From: an uncultured Pseudomonadales bacterium
GTDB lineage: Bacteria > Pseudomonadota > Gammaproteobacteria > Pseudomonadales > Azotimanducaceae
Length of the DNA: 64,000 bases
Assembly (NCBI GenBank): GCA_958295875.1
Contig: OY282379.1
Location: 1,612,001-1,676,000, forward strand
Direction: 5' to 3'
The notes beneath the pieces were generated by a model. The model saw only the letters and a list, made by a program, of their open reading frames with translations. It made no database searches and was not told where the DNA came from. Positions 9,364 through 18,265 of this stretch are shown here, in pieces. The position numbers and the translations under genes were made by a program. Every line of letters begins with the position of its first letter. Position 1 is the first letter of the stretch.

Positions 9364-9891
9364 TCAATGCCCCCGCGGGCTTGCCGCGCCATCCCGCCAA
9401 GCGCGCGCGCTCAACGCCAAGGCCTGCAGCAACAGCAGCGCGGCGGCGACGGGAATCAGCGTCTTCAGCAAGAACACCGCGGGGATGCCGCCCACCTCTG
9501 GCGACCCCTCAAGGATGCTCCAAGACGTGCCCACATAGCCCAGGCTGACGAGAAACACCGTCAGGCACGTCGGCGTCAGCAACGCGGCGTGGCCGATGAG
9601 GTTCACCCAGCGGCGGGCGCGCGGCGTCATGCGGCTGTACGCCACGTCCACCCGCACATGGGCATCGTGGCGCAGCGCGTAGGCGAGGCCGGGCAGAATC
9701 ACCAGCGCGTGCATGTAGCCGATGGATTCCTGCAGCGAAATGGCGCTCATGTCGAAGCCATAGCGCAGCGCGACGACGATGCCGGTGGCCGCAGCCATGC
9801 CGAACACCAGCCAAGCGATGCCGCGGCCGATGCCCTCGACCAAGCCTTCCATCCAGCGCAAGGCGGCCGGTTCCGGCGCCGGGCCAGTCAT
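9364..9891 (-). CDS. dctQ: TRAP transporter small permease subunit DctQ
   Basis: 175 residues with four hydrophobic segments, the DctQ layout (ALRYGFDMSAISLQE, then RHDAHVRVDV, the conserved family signature). The ATG at 9891 overlaps the ubiA stop by four bases (ATGA), so translation is probably coupled to ubiA although the functions are unrelated. A longer open frame upstream has no family similarity and overlaps ubiA, so it was rejected. It pairs with dctM directly downstream; the binding protein is probably the one at 2201-3343. Confidence 0.88.
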   Translation of the reverse strand: MTGPAPEPAALRWMEGLVEGIGRGIAWLVFGMAAATGIVVALRYGFDMSAISLQESIGYMHALVILPGLAYALRHDAHVRVDVAYSRMTPRARRWVNLIGHAALLTPTCLTVFLVSLGYVGTSWSILEGSPEVGGIPAVFLLKTLIPVAAALLLLQALALSARAWRDGAASPRGH

Positions 9892-10790
9892 GCCTGCTTG
9901 CCCGTGAGCCCATGTTCGAAGACGGCGCCGGCGAACAGCGCGAAGCCCACCCAAGCGTTGCTGCGAAAGGCGTTCATGCAGGCTGCCGGTTCGCGTTCCC
10001 GCAACATCCAGTGCTGGCTGGCGAGGATGCCGGCCGCAACGGCCAGCGCGACGAACCATGCAATGCCGTAGCCCGCGACGGCGCCGACGCCGATGAACGC
10101 TGCCAGCGCAGCGCACTGCAGGGCGGCGATGGCGGCGCGGTCTGCACGGCCCAACAGCACCGCCAAGGACTTCACGCCCGCCCGGCGGTCATCCCGTCGG
10201 TCTGCCATGGCGTACTCGGTGTCGTAGGCCACCACCCACAGCAGGCTGCCGGCGAACAACAGCCACGCGAGCGGCGGCACGGTGCCGGTGGCCGCGGCGA
10301 AGGCCATCGGAATGCCCCAGCTGAAGGCGGCGCCCAGCACGAGCTGCGGCACGTGCGTCCAGCGCTTGGCAAAGGGATAGAGCGCGGCGATGGCCATGCC
10401 CACGAACGCGAGGCGAATGGCCGGGGCGTTCAGCGTGAGCGCCACGCCGAGGGCGCCGATGGCCAGCGCGGTGCACAGCGCGAAGGCGCCGAACAGCGTG
10501 ACGCGGCCGGTTGGCAATGGCCGCTGCGCGGTGCGCTCCACCAAGCCATCCACGTTGCGGTCTGCAATGTCGTTGATGACGCAGCCGCAGGAACGCATGA
10601 GCAACACGCCGACGGCGAAAGCGGCCACCAGCGTGGTGGGGGGTGCGCCTTGCGCCGCAATCCAGAGTGCAGCGAGCGTGGGCCAAAGCAGCAGCAGCGT
10701 GCCCACGGGCTTGTCGAGGCGCATGAGCTCGGCGTAAGCGAGCGCGCGCTGGCGCAGGGTGGCCAAGTTCATCCGCTCGGCTTCTAGCAT
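9888..10790 (-). CDS. ubiA: 4-hydroxybenzoate octaprenyltransferase UbiA
   Basis: Membrane prenyltransferase of ubiquinone biosynthesis. It attaches the polyprenyl tail to 4-hydroxybenzoate. Both aspartate-rich motifs are present: NDIADRNVD (NDxxDxxxD) and DTEYAMADRRDD (DxxxD). LMRLDKPVGTLLLLWPTLAALW near the N-terminus and SWGIPMAFAAATGTVP are strongly UbiA-like. About 8 membrane segments; 300 residues, close to the usual 290. Starts at 10790 and 10772 (MNLATLRQ) are both possible, with no strong ribosome binding site at either. The open frame extends further upstream without family similarity. Confidence 0.93.
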   Translation of the reverse strand: MLEAERMNLATLRQRALAYAELMRLDKPVGTLLLLWPTLAALWIAAQGAPPTTLVAAFAVGVLLMRSCGCVINDIADRNVDGLVERTAQRPLPTGRVTLFGAFALCTALAIGALGVALTLNAPAIRLAFVGMAIAALYPFAKRWTHVPQLVLGAAFSWGIPMAFAAATGTVPPLAWLLFAGSLLWVVAYDTEYAMADRRDDRRAGVKSLAVLLGRADRAAIAALQCAALAAFIGVGAVAGYGIAWFVALAVAAGILASQHWMLREREPAACMNAFRSNAWVGFALFAGAVFEHGLTGKQA

Positions 10791-10991
10791 GGCCGCCAAG
10801 TTTACGCGGCGTTGCCGCGCCCATCGCCGGTTCGCCGGTGCAGCAGATGTGGCGCTCGGCATCTTCGCCATTGCGCCAGGGAGGGTGAGGTGCCCATTGA
10901 GTTTTGACGTGGGCGACAGTAGCGTAGCGCCCATCCTCGCCGCGCCTTTGAACTGCGGCCTCCAACGTCTTTGGGAGCGACTTGAAGCGCT

Positions 10992-11159
10992 GTGAAGAAG
11001 TGGCAATGCATCGTTTGCGGCTGGATCTACGACGAGGCCGAGGGCTGCGAGGAAGATGGCATCGCGCCCGGCACGGCGTGGGAAGATGTCCCGGAGGACT
11101 TTGTGTGTCCTGAGTGCGGGGTTGGCAAGGAAGATTTTGAGATGATCGAGGTGGGTTGA
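10992..11159 (+). CDS. rubredoxin
   Basis: 55-residue rubredoxin beginning at GTG 10992 ([18 protein letters not shown]) and ending at TGA 11157-11159. The two iron-binding knuckles CIVCG and CPECG supply the four cysteines that ligate one Fe. The spacing and the conserved [20 protein letters not shown] are textbook for the family. It is a small cytoplasmic electron carrier. It is followed after one base by a PPOX-fold gene, so the two are probably co-transcribed, divergently from ubiA. The 200 bp upstream (10791-10991) holds nothing else recognisable. Confidence 0.93.
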   Translation: MKKWQCIVCGWIYDEAEGCEEDGIAPGTAWEDVPEDFVCPECGVGKEDFEMIEVG

Positions 11160-11160
11160 C

Positions 11161-11670
11161 ATGCCGGCGCTAACCGAAGCAGAAACTAACGAGTTCTTGA
11201 GCGAGCGTGGCGTGCTGATGCGCGTGGCGGTGGTGCGTGAGGACGGCAGCCCGTTGGTGACGCCCATCTGGTTTCTGCACGAAGACGCAGCCATCTACTT
11301 CACCCCGCGCAAGCGTTCCGAGTGGTTCGCCTGTTTGCGCCGCGACGCGCGCGTGGCGCTCTGCATCGACGAGCAGTCTCAGCCCTATCGTAAGGTGCTC
11401 GCGGAAGGCGAGGCGGAACTGGTGTACGACATCGGCCACGACGACGTCTGGCGCGAACGCTATCGCCGCATCGCCCGGCGCTATGTGCCACCGGAAGCGG
11501 CGGATGCCTATCTGCGCAACACCATCGACCAGCCGCGCGGCCTGTATCGTCTGCCGCTAGGCAGCGCGGTGGTGAAGACTTGGCGCATGCCCCAAGCAGG
11601 CGAGCCGGGCGAAGGCATCTGGCATCACCGCTACTACGAGGAAGGCGCGGCGTTCAGGAATCGCGAATGA
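11161..11670 (+). CDS. pyridoxamine 5'-phosphate oxidase-fold protein
   Basis: 169 residues of the split-barrel flavin-binding PPOX superfamily. The first half shows the usual pattern LTEAETNEFLSERG ... VTPIWFLHEDAAIYFTPR followed by RRDARVALCIDEQ. Members bind FMN, F420 or haem and reduce or sequester small molecules. The substrate here is not predictable. It is not PdxH, because the canonical PdxH C-terminus is absent. It starts one base after rubredoxin and overlaps the following DUF3604 gene by four bases (AATGATG), so all three look like one operon. Confidence 0.8.
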   Translation: MPALTEAETNEFLSERGVLMRVAVVREDGSPLVTPIWFLHEDAAIYFTPRKRSEWFACLRRDARVALCIDEQSQPYRKVLAEGEAELVYDIGHDDVWRERYRRIARRYVPPEAADAYLRNTIDQPRGLYRLPLGSAVVKTWRMPQAGEPGEGIWHHRYYEEGAAFRNRE

Positions 11671-13619
11671 TGTTGAGACGTAGAGCCGCCCGATGCGCGA
11701 ACGGCGAAACGGCGCTGCGGCGGGGTGTCGCGGTGGCGGCGACGTGCCTCGCGCTGGCTCAGCCCACGCTCGCGGCCGAAGACAAGCTCCTCCTGTGGGG
11801 CGACACGCACCTGCACACCTCGTACTCCATCGACGCCTTCATGAACGGCAACCTCGCGGCAGACCCGCACACCGCTTATCGGTTCGCGAAGGGGTTGCCT
11901 GTCAGCCATCCGCATCACCGCGCTCGAATGCAAATCGATGAACCGTTGGACTTTCTGGTCGTTTCCGATCACGCCGAGTTCTTTGGCGCCATGCAGCACA
12001 TCTATCTGCACGGCATTGATGAGGAGGATGCCGGGCTGTGGGATGCCCTGCTCCACTGGTACACCACGCGCAGCCTCCGCGACGCGGTAGACGCCGGCGA
12101 GGCCGCCGCCATGTTCCGCGGCTTGCTGCCGGAATCGAGAGACCCGCGCGCCGCGGCAGCAAGCCCCGGGGACCTAGGCAACATCATGCTGCCGCCGATG
12201 GAGGCCGAGCAAGCGCGAGCTTGGCGCGAGGCGGCGGCGGCTGCGGATGCCCACAATGAACCGGGCCGCTTCACCGCCTTCATTGGCTGGGAGTGGAGCT
12301 CGATGCCGGGGGGCGCGAACCTGCATCGCGTCGTGATGACGGACGCCAACGCAACACAGGCGGCGACCTTTCGGCCGTTCTCTTCCATCGACAGCCCGTA
12401 CCCGGACGATCTGTGGCGCTGGCTCGAGCGCACGGCCGCCGCCACTGGCGCGCGCTTCCTCGCCATTCCACACAACTCGAACATCTCGAAGGGAATGATG
12501 TTCCCGGAGGTGACGTTGCGTGGGGCGCCCCTCGATGCGGACCACGCGCGGCTGCGGATGCGGTGGGAGAAGGTCATCGAGGTGACGCAGATCAAGGGCG
12601 ATTCGGAAGTGCATCCGGCACTCGCGCCCAATGACGAGTTCGCGACGTTCGAGCGTTATCCCTTCTTTCTGCAGCAGGACCCGGCAGCGGATGTTTACTC
12701 GCCCGGCGCCGGAGATTACGCGCGCCCGGCGTTGAAACGCGGCCTTGCGTTGGGCGAGCGCCTCGGCGTGAATCCATTTCAATTCGGCCTCATCGGCTCG
12801 ACGGATTCGCACACTGGCCTCGCCACCGCCCAAGAGGACAACTTCGCCGGCAAGATGGCACTGGATTCGACGCCGGAAGCTAAGGACGCCGTGGTGATTT
12901 CCGGCGGCGCGAGTGGCTGGGTCATGTCCGCGTCGGGCCTCGCCGCCGTGTGGGCAACGGCGAACACCCGCGCAGAGATTCTCTCGGCGATGCAGCGACG
13001 CGAGACCTACGCCACCACCGGCCCGCGCATCCGGCTGCGCTTCTTTGGCGGTTGGCAGGGCGCAGACGGCAACGCTGCCGCGACGTCTTCCGGCGATGCC
13101 GCCGCGGTGGCAAGCGGCGGCATTGAGGAAGGACGCACCCCGATGGGGGGCGAGCTGAAGCCGCCGGTGGGCGATGCCAAACTGGTCTTCGAGGTGGAGG
13201 CGCTGAAGGCACCGGCCGGCGCCAACTTGGATCGGGTGCAGATCGTCAAGGGTTGGCTGGACGCGGCTGGGCAGGTGCAGGAGGAGGTGTTCGACGTGGT
13301 TTGGGCCGGTGAGCGCGAACGGAGTTCGACAGGCAGATTGCCCGCCGTGGGCAACACGGTGGATCTCGCCACCGGGCGTTATCGCAACGCCATCGGCGCT
13401 GCGGAACTCACGGCCGCTTGGAGCGACCCAGCCTTCGACGCGGGTCAGCCGGCCTTCTACTACGCCCGGGTGTTGGAAATCCCCACGCCGCGCCACACGC
13501 ATCTTGATGCGTTGGCGCTGGGCATGGAGCGCGCGGAGCGTGGCCCGCCGACCATTCAGGAACGCGCCTATTCATCCCCCATTTGGTATGCGCCGAGCCG
13601 CGCCGGCGCGAACGAGTAG
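11667..13619 (+). CDS. exported DUF3604-domain protein (PHP-like metal hydrolase)
   Basis: 650 residues with a signal peptide ending near PTLAAEDK. The mature part has histidine/aspartate clusters arranged as in PHP-type metallohydrolases: WGDTHLHTSYSIDAF near the start, FLVVSDHAEFFGAMQ, and GSTDSHTGLA in the middle. WANTRAEILSAMQRRETYATTGPRI is the conserved DUF3604 stretch. The family is widespread in marine bacteria and its substrate is unknown; a periplasmic phosphoesterase or related hydrolase is an inference. The ATG at 11667 was chosen because it starts a plausible signal peptide and overlaps the preceding stop. Confidence 0.85.
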   Translation: MMLRRRAARCANGETALRRGVAVAATCLALAQPTLAAEDKLLLWGDTHLHTSYSIDAFMNGNLAADPHTAYRFAKGLPVSHPHHRARMQIDEPLDFLVVSDHAEFFGAMQHIYLHGIDEEDAGLWDALLHWYTTRSLRDAVDAGEAAAMFRGLLPESRDPRAAAASPGDLGNIMLPPMEAEQARAWREAAAAADAHNEPGRFTAFIGWEWSSMPGGANLHRVVMTDANATQAATFRPFSSIDSPYPDDLWRWLERTAAATGARFLAIPHNSNISKGMMFPEVTLRGAPLDADHARLRMRWEKVIEVTQIKGDSEVHPALAPNDEFATFERYPFFLQQDPAADVYSPGAGDYARPALKRGLALGERLGVNPFQFGLIGSTDSHTGLATAQEDNFAGKMALDSTPEAKDAVVISGGASGWVMSASGLAAVWATANTRAEILSAMQRRETYATTGPRIRLRFFGGWQGADGNAAATSSGDAAAVASGGIEEGRTPMGGELKPPVGDAKLVFEVEALKAPAGANLDRVQIVKGWLDAAGQVQEEVFDVVWAGERERSSTGRLPAVGNTVDLATGRYRNAIGAAELTAAWSDPAFDAGQPAFYYARVLEIPTPRHTHLDALALGMERAERGPPTIQERAYSSPIWYAPSRAGANE

Positions 13620-13703
13620 CGCCGCGCCATCTTTCGGGCACCTAGGCCACGTTGAAGGCGCGTTCGCGTTAGTCTCCTAGCTTGGCGAAGAAGGGGACTG
13701 GAC

Positions 13704-15011
13704 ATGAGCGAAGACAACCCACTGCGCCGCGCGCTCGCGCTGCCGCTGCATTGGCAAATCGCCGTCGCCTTGGTGTTGGCCGCGCTGGTCGCCGCGCCTT
13801 CGAGCCCCGAGACCACCCTCTTTGGCGCCTCCTTGGTGGGCATCTTGGATTTCTTCGGCGGGCTGTTCCTGAACGCCCTGAAGATGATCGTGGTGCCGCT
13901 CATCCTCGCCTCCATCATCGTCGGCGTGCGCAACATGGCCGGGCAGGACGCCTTCGGCCGCGTCGGCGGCAAGACCATCGGCTTCTACATCGTCACCGGT
14001 TTCCTCGCCATCTTCACCGGCCTCTTGCTCGTCAACGTCATCGGCCCGGGGGAAGGGGACGCGCAGGCGATGCGCAACGCGCTGCCCGACGCGACGGAGA
14101 CGATGGGCAGGGTGGAAGGCCGCAGCGCGGCAGACTTGGTGGGCATCATTTCCCGCGCCATTCCACCCAACATCTTCGTGGCCGCGGCCGAGGCGCAGTT
14201 GTTGGCGCTCATTTTCGTGGGCGTGGTGTTCGGCTACTTCATGTCGCGGCTTTCCGGCCCCGCCGGCGAGACGCTGCAGAACTTCTGGCAGGGCGTTCAC
14301 GACGTGATGATCCTCATCACCATGTGGATCATGCGGTTCGCGCCCATTGGCGTCTTCGCGTTGGTGGGCAAAACGTTCATCGTTTCCGGCTTCGCCGTGC
14401 TCGGCTCGCTCGCGCTCTTCTTCGTCACCGTGCTGGCGGCGCTGGCCATCCACTTCGCGGTGTGGTTGCCGCTGTTGCTGCGCGTGGTGGGGGGCGTGCG
14501 GCCTGCCGCCTACTACGGCGCCATCCTGCCGGCGCAGCTGACGGCGTTCTCCACCGCCTCTTCCTCGGCGACGCTGCCGGTCACCATCAACTGCGCGGAG
14601 CAGGCCGGCATCTCGCGGCGCGCCACGAGTTTCGTGCTACCCCTTGGCGCCACGGTGAACATGGATGGCACCGCCCTCTATGAGTGCGTGGTGGTCATCT
14701 TCATCGCGCAAGTGATGGGGTTTGAGTTGTCCTTCGTGCAGCAGTTCACGGTGGTGTTGCTGGCGCTGCTCACATCCATCGGCGTCGCCGGCATTCCGGC
14801 GGCCAGCCTGGTCGCCATCACGCTCATCCTTGGCGCCGTGGGGTTGCCGGTGGAGGCAGTGGCCCTCGTTCTCGCGGTAGACCGTGTGCTCGACATGTGC
14901 CGCACCGCGGTGAACGTGACCAGCGACCTCACGGTGACGGCGCTGGTGGCGCGCAGCGAAGGGGAGGCGCTGCCGGCAGTGCGGCGCGAGACTTCGGCAG
15001 ATGCCGCCTAA
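13704..15011 (+). CDS. dicarboxylate/amino acid:cation symporter (DAACS family)
   Basis: 435-residue sodium- or proton-coupled symporter of the GltP/DctA family. It has the re-entrant loop signature [19 protein letters not shown], the [11 protein letters not shown] motif of transmembrane segment 7 and [14 protein letters not shown] spacing in the second hairpin. About 8 membrane segments plus two hairpin loops. A good ribosome binding site (AAGGGG) precedes ATG 13704. It probably transports glutamate, aspartate or C4-dicarboxylates; the sequence does not decide between them. Convergent with the YdcF/ElyC gene. Confidence 0.9.
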   Translation: MSEDNPLRRALALPLHWQIAVALVLAALVAAPSSPETTLFGASLVGILDFFGGLFLNALKMIVVPLILASIIVGVRNMAGQDAFGRVGGKTIGFYIVTGFLAIFTGLLLVNVIGPGEGDAQAMRNALPDATETMGRVEGRSAADLVGIISRAIPPNIFVAAAEAQLLALIFVGVVFGYFMSRLSGPAGETLQNFWQGVHDVMILITMWIMRFAPIGVFALVGKTFIVSGFAVLGSLALFFVTVLAALAIHFAVWLPLLLRVVGGVRPAAYYGAILPAQLTAFSTASSSATLPVTINCAEQAGISRRATSFVLPLGATVNMDGTALYECVVVIFIAQVMGFELSFVQQFTVVLLALLTSIGVAGIPAASLVAITLILGAVGLPVEAVALVLAVDRVLDMCRTAVNVTSDLTVTALVARSEGEALPAVRRETSADAA

Positions 15012-15036
15012 GGGCTTGGCCGCTGGCGCCGGAGGC

Positions 15037-15825
15037 TTAGGCCCAGCCGCGCAGACGGTACGCCCACAAGCCGAGTTGTTCTCGCCAGAACCTGCTGTTC
15101 GCCCCTAGGGCGGCGGCAGTTGGCAAGAGCAGGACCAAGCCGGGGGAGGCCGCGGCGCCGCCATGGTCGCAGGCAGCCGGCACCACGGGCAGGCCGACGC
15201 GCCGGAACACCGCCTCGGCGCGGCGCATGTGCCAAACGGAAGTGACTAAGAGGAGGCGCTCGAAACCGCGGCGGGCAGCCAAACGCGCCGTCTCCACTGC
15301 GTTCTCTCGCGTTGAACGGCTGTTCTGCTCGACGATGATGGCGGAATGTGGCACCCCCCAGGCGACGAGCACAGTGCGCATCGCTTCGGCGCCCGTTTGA
15401 CGGTCTGGCTCGCCCCACACGTCTTCACCCCAGACGGAACCGGCGGACGCCACGATGACCGGCGCCCTGCCGGCGTGGTAGAGCCGCGCGGCGTGCCAGA
15501 TACGGTCTGAAGCGCCACCGAGATTGGGATACGGGAAGCCCGCTCGGGTCGGCGTGACGCCGCCGCCAAGGACGACGATGGCATCGGCCACCGGCAGTGT
15601 TTCGACGCGCTGCGGCGGGTACGGCGCCGTGAGCCATTGCGCCGTCGCGGAAGAGACGGCAGGCATGGACCAGAACCACACCCACGCCACCGCGAAGCCG
15701 ATGAGCGCCAGCGCCGTTCGCCGCCGATGCCAAAACACGGCGGCGAAGCCAGCGAGAACCAGCGCCAAGGCGATTCCCAACGGCGACAGCCACGCGCCGA
15801 TGACTTTGTCCAGGAGCAGCGGCAT
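15037..15825 (-). CDS. YdcF/ElyC family protein (DUF218)
   Basis: 262-residue inner-membrane protein with two N-terminal hydrophobic segments and a periplasmic DUF218 domain. The core motifs are ADAIVVLGGGVTPTR, DRIWHAARLYHAGRAPVIVASAG, VEQNSRSTRENA and LLVTSVWHMRRAEAVFRR. ElyC/SanA relatives act in envelope and lipid-carrier homeostasis under stress; the precise reaction is unsettled. The ATG at 15825 lies 13 bp beyond the recG stop, so it probably belongs to the recG operon. Upstream in-frame ATG 15885 would overlap recG and was not used. Confidence 0.85.
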   Translation of the reverse strand: MPLLLDKVIGAWLSPLGIALALVLAGFAAVFWHRRRTALALIGFAVAWVWFWSMPAVSSATAQWLTAPYPPQRVETLPVADAIVVLGGGVTPTRAGFPYPNLGGASDRIWHAARLYHAGRAPVIVASAGSVWGEDVWGEPDRQTGAEAMRTVLVAWGVPHSAIIVEQNSRSTRENAVETARLAARRGFERLLLVTSVWHMRRAEAVFRRVGLPVVPAACDHGGAAASPGLVLLLPTAAALGANSRFWREQLGLWAYRLRGWA

Positions 15826-15838
15826 TGGCACCACCGGG

Positions 15839-17875
15839 TCACACTTCGACGTAGCTTGCGTGCGCCATGCCGCCCCACGTCTCAAGCACGGTGGCTTTGG
15901 CTTCTGGATCTAGCACCTCGCCCAACTTGATGATCCTTGGCATGAGGTGAGCGTCTCGCATCAGGTCTGCAACGCGGAACGTTTCTTCGCCGGTTTGCCG
16001 GGTGCCGAGCACGTCTCCGGGGCCGCGCAATGCCAAGTCTTTCTCCGCGATGGCGAAACCGTCGTTGGTTTCGCGCATGACGGCTAGGCGTTTGCGCGCG
16101 ATGTCTGACAACGGTGGCTCGAACAGCAGGATGCAGTGGCTCTGCTGGCCGCCGCGCCCCACCCGCCCGCGCAGTTGATGCAGTTGGGCGAGGCCCAAAC
16201 GTTCGGCGTTGTCGATCACCATGAGCGAGGCGTTGGGCACATCCACGCCCACCTCGATGACGGTGGTGGCCACCAGCACGTCGATGTCTCCCGCTTTGAA
16301 GCGGGCCATCGTATCGGTGCGCTCGCGGGGCGCCAAGCGGCCGTGTGCGAGGCCCACCTTGAGATGCGGCAGCGCTGCCTGCAGTTCGACGGCCACCGCT
16401 TCCGCGGCTTGGGAATCGAGCGCGTCGGATTCCTGAATGAGCGTGCAAACCCAATAGGCTTGGCGACCCGGGCGGCACCAATCGCCGACGCGCTCCATCA
16501 CTTCGCCGCGGCGGGCGCCCGGCGTCACGCGGGTTTGCACCGGCTTGCGTTGTGGGGGCAGCTCATCGATGACGGAGATGTCCATGTCTGCATAGAGCGC
16601 CATTGTCAGCGTGCGTGGAATGGGCGTCGCCGTCATGATGAGCTGATGCGGCGCCCTGCCCTTGTGCCGCAGCATCATGCGTTGATGCACGCCGAAGCGG
16701 TGTTGTTCGTCGATGATGATGAGCGCCAAGGACTTGAAGATGACCGTGGATTGAAACAGCGCATGCGTGCCGACGACGACTAGCGCGTCGCCCCGCTGCG
16801 TGGCGTCCAAACGCGCTTGCCGCTCGCCGGCGGAGAGGCGGCCGGTGATGGCGGCGACATCGATGCCGAGCGGCGTCAGCCAGCCAGAGAACTGCTCGTA
16901 GTGTTGCTCCACGAGGATCTCCGTGGGCGCCATCACCGCAGTTTGACAACCGTGTTCCGCGGCGCGGATGGCCGCAAAGGCGGCGACGATGGTTTTGCCG
17001 GAACCCACGTCGCCCTGCAGCAGGCGCATGGCGGGCCGGTTGCGCTCCAGGTCATTCAGCACTTCGGCGGTGACGCGCTGTTGCGCCCGCGTGAGGGCGA
17101 AATCCAAGTTGGCGCGCAACTCCCGCCCCAGGCCTTGGCTGCGCGGCAAGGGCCGGGTGGCAAGGCGTTCGCGCAGCGCTTGGCGAGCCTTCATCAGCAG
17201 ATGTTGGGCGAGCAACTCATCTTGGGCGATGCGGGTGCGCGCCGCGTCGAGTTCGTCTGGCGTCGTCTGCGGCGGCGGCCGGTGCAGAAACACGATGGCG
17301 TCATCCAGGGCGGGGAACGGCGCGAGTGGCAGGTTGCTGCCGCCTTGGGCGGCGCCATCGTCCAAGGCGCTCGCGATGAAACGGCGCAAGCGCACCCCGG
17401 TGATGCCGCCCACCGTGCCGTACACCGGCGTCAGCACGGCATCCGGCTCGTCTGGCCGCGTGGAGGAGGCGCGATACTCCGGATGCACCATTTCGCGCCC
17501 CGCCGGGCCAACGCGGGCTTCGCCGAAACAGCGCAACCAGATGCCTGGGCGCAGCGCTTGCCGCTGTTGGGCGTTGTAATGGAAGAACCGAATGGTCAAG
17601 AAGCCGCCGGCTTCCTCCAGCGTTGCAGTGAGGGCGCGGCGGCGGCCATAGCCGGCATCCACCTTCACGACCTGCCCGCGAGCGAGGCAGCACTGGCCGA
17701 TCTTGATGTCCGCCAAGGGCACGAACCGGGTGCGGTCTTCATAGCGCTGGGGCAGATGCAGCAACAGCTCGCCAACGGTTGCGATGCCGCCCTTGGCGAG
17801 GGCCTTCGCGGCCTGGGGGCCAACGCCGCGCAATGCGGTGACAGGGTCTTCCCGCGTCGCCACGCGGGTGCTCAA
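15839..17875 (-). CDS. recG: ATP-dependent DNA helicase RecG
   Basis: 678-residue branch-migrating helicase that remodels stalled forks and recombination intermediates. An N-terminal OB-fold wedge region (residues about 1-170) precedes the helicase core: Walker [13 protein letters not shown] box ([17 protein letters not shown]), [11 protein letters not shown], and the RecG-specific [27 protein letters not shown] and the C-terminal RecG motif ([18 protein letters not shown]) follow. It overlaps ridA by four bases (17872-17875), so translation is coupled. Confidence 0.96.
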   Translation of the reverse strand: MSTRVATREDPVTALRGVGPQAAKALAKGGIATVGELLLHLPQRYEDRTRFVPLADIKIGQCCLARGQVVKVDAGYGRRRALTATLEEAGGFLTIRFFHYNAQQRQALRPGIWLRCFGEARVGPAGREMVHPEYRASSTRPDEPDAVLTPVYGTVGGITGVRLRRFIASALDDGAAQGGSNLPLAPFPALDDAIVFLHRPPPQTTPDELDAARTRIAQDELLAQHLLMKARQALRERLATRPLPRSQGLGRELRANLDFALTRAQQRVTAEVLNDLERNRPAMRLLQGDVGSGKTIVAAFAAIRAAEHGCQTAVMAPTEILVEQHYEQFSGWLTPLGIDVAAITGRLSAGERQARLDATQRGDALVVVGTHALFQSTVIFKSLALIIIDEQHRFGVHQRMMLRHKGRAPHQLIMTATPIPRTLTMALYADMDISVIDELPPQRKPVQTRVTPGARRGEVMERVGDWCRPGRQAYWVCTLIQESDALDSQAAEAVAVELQAALPHLKVGLAHGRLAPRERTDTMARFKAGDIDVLVATTVIEVGVDVPNASLMVIDNAERLGLAQLHQLRGRVGRGGQQSHCILLFEPPLSDIARKRLAVMRETNDGFAIAEKDLALRGPGDVLGTRQTGEETFRVADLMRDAHLMPRIIKLGEVLDPEAKATVLETWGGMAHASYVEV

Positions 17876-18258
17876 GTTGGCAGCAACAGCACCGCGTCTG
17901 CTTCCACCAACGCGCCGCGCGGCAGCGCCGCGACGCCGACGGCCGCCCGCGCCGGATAGGGAGGGGAGAAAAGTTCTGCCATCACCTCGTTGAGCGCGCC
18001 GTAGTGAGCGAGGTTCGTGAGGTACACGGTGACTTTCACGATGTCGGCGAAGCTCCCACCGGCGCTGCGCGCCACCGCTGCAAGGTTCTGGAAGACTTGG
18101 CGCACTTGCGCCTCGGCGTCTCCCGACACCAATTCCATGGTGGCAGGGTCCAGCCCGATTTGGCCGGAGAGGTAAACGGCCTCGCCCACGCGCACGGCTT
18201 GCGAATAGGCGCCGATGGCGGCTGGGGCAGCGTCGGTGCGAATGGCTTCGCGGAACAT
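17872..18258 (-). CDS. ridA: RidA family enamine/imine deaminase
   Basis: 128-residue YjgF/YER057c/UK114 protein, a homotrimer that hydrolyses reactive 2-aminoacrylate-type enamines. Key stretches are [26 protein letters not shown], the [12 protein letters not shown] helix and [15 protein letters not shown], which includes the conserved active-site arginine (PRGA). The start ATG 18258 lies 7 bp after the spoT stop. The spoT-ridA-recG order is common in gammaproteobacteria. Confidence 0.92.
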   Translation of the reverse strand: MFREAIRTDAAPAAIGAYSQAVRVGEAVYLSGQIGLDPATMELVSGDAEAQVRQVFQNLAAVARSAGGSFADIVKVTVYLTNLAHYGALNEVMAELFSPPYPARAAVGVAALPRGALVEADAVLLLPT

Positions 18259-18265
18259 GATGGGT

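Noticed and set aside
12174..13502. 442-codon antisense frame over the DUF3604 gene
   Set aside because: Shadow frame; arginine-rich composition and no motif, while the other strand has signal peptide and metal motifs.
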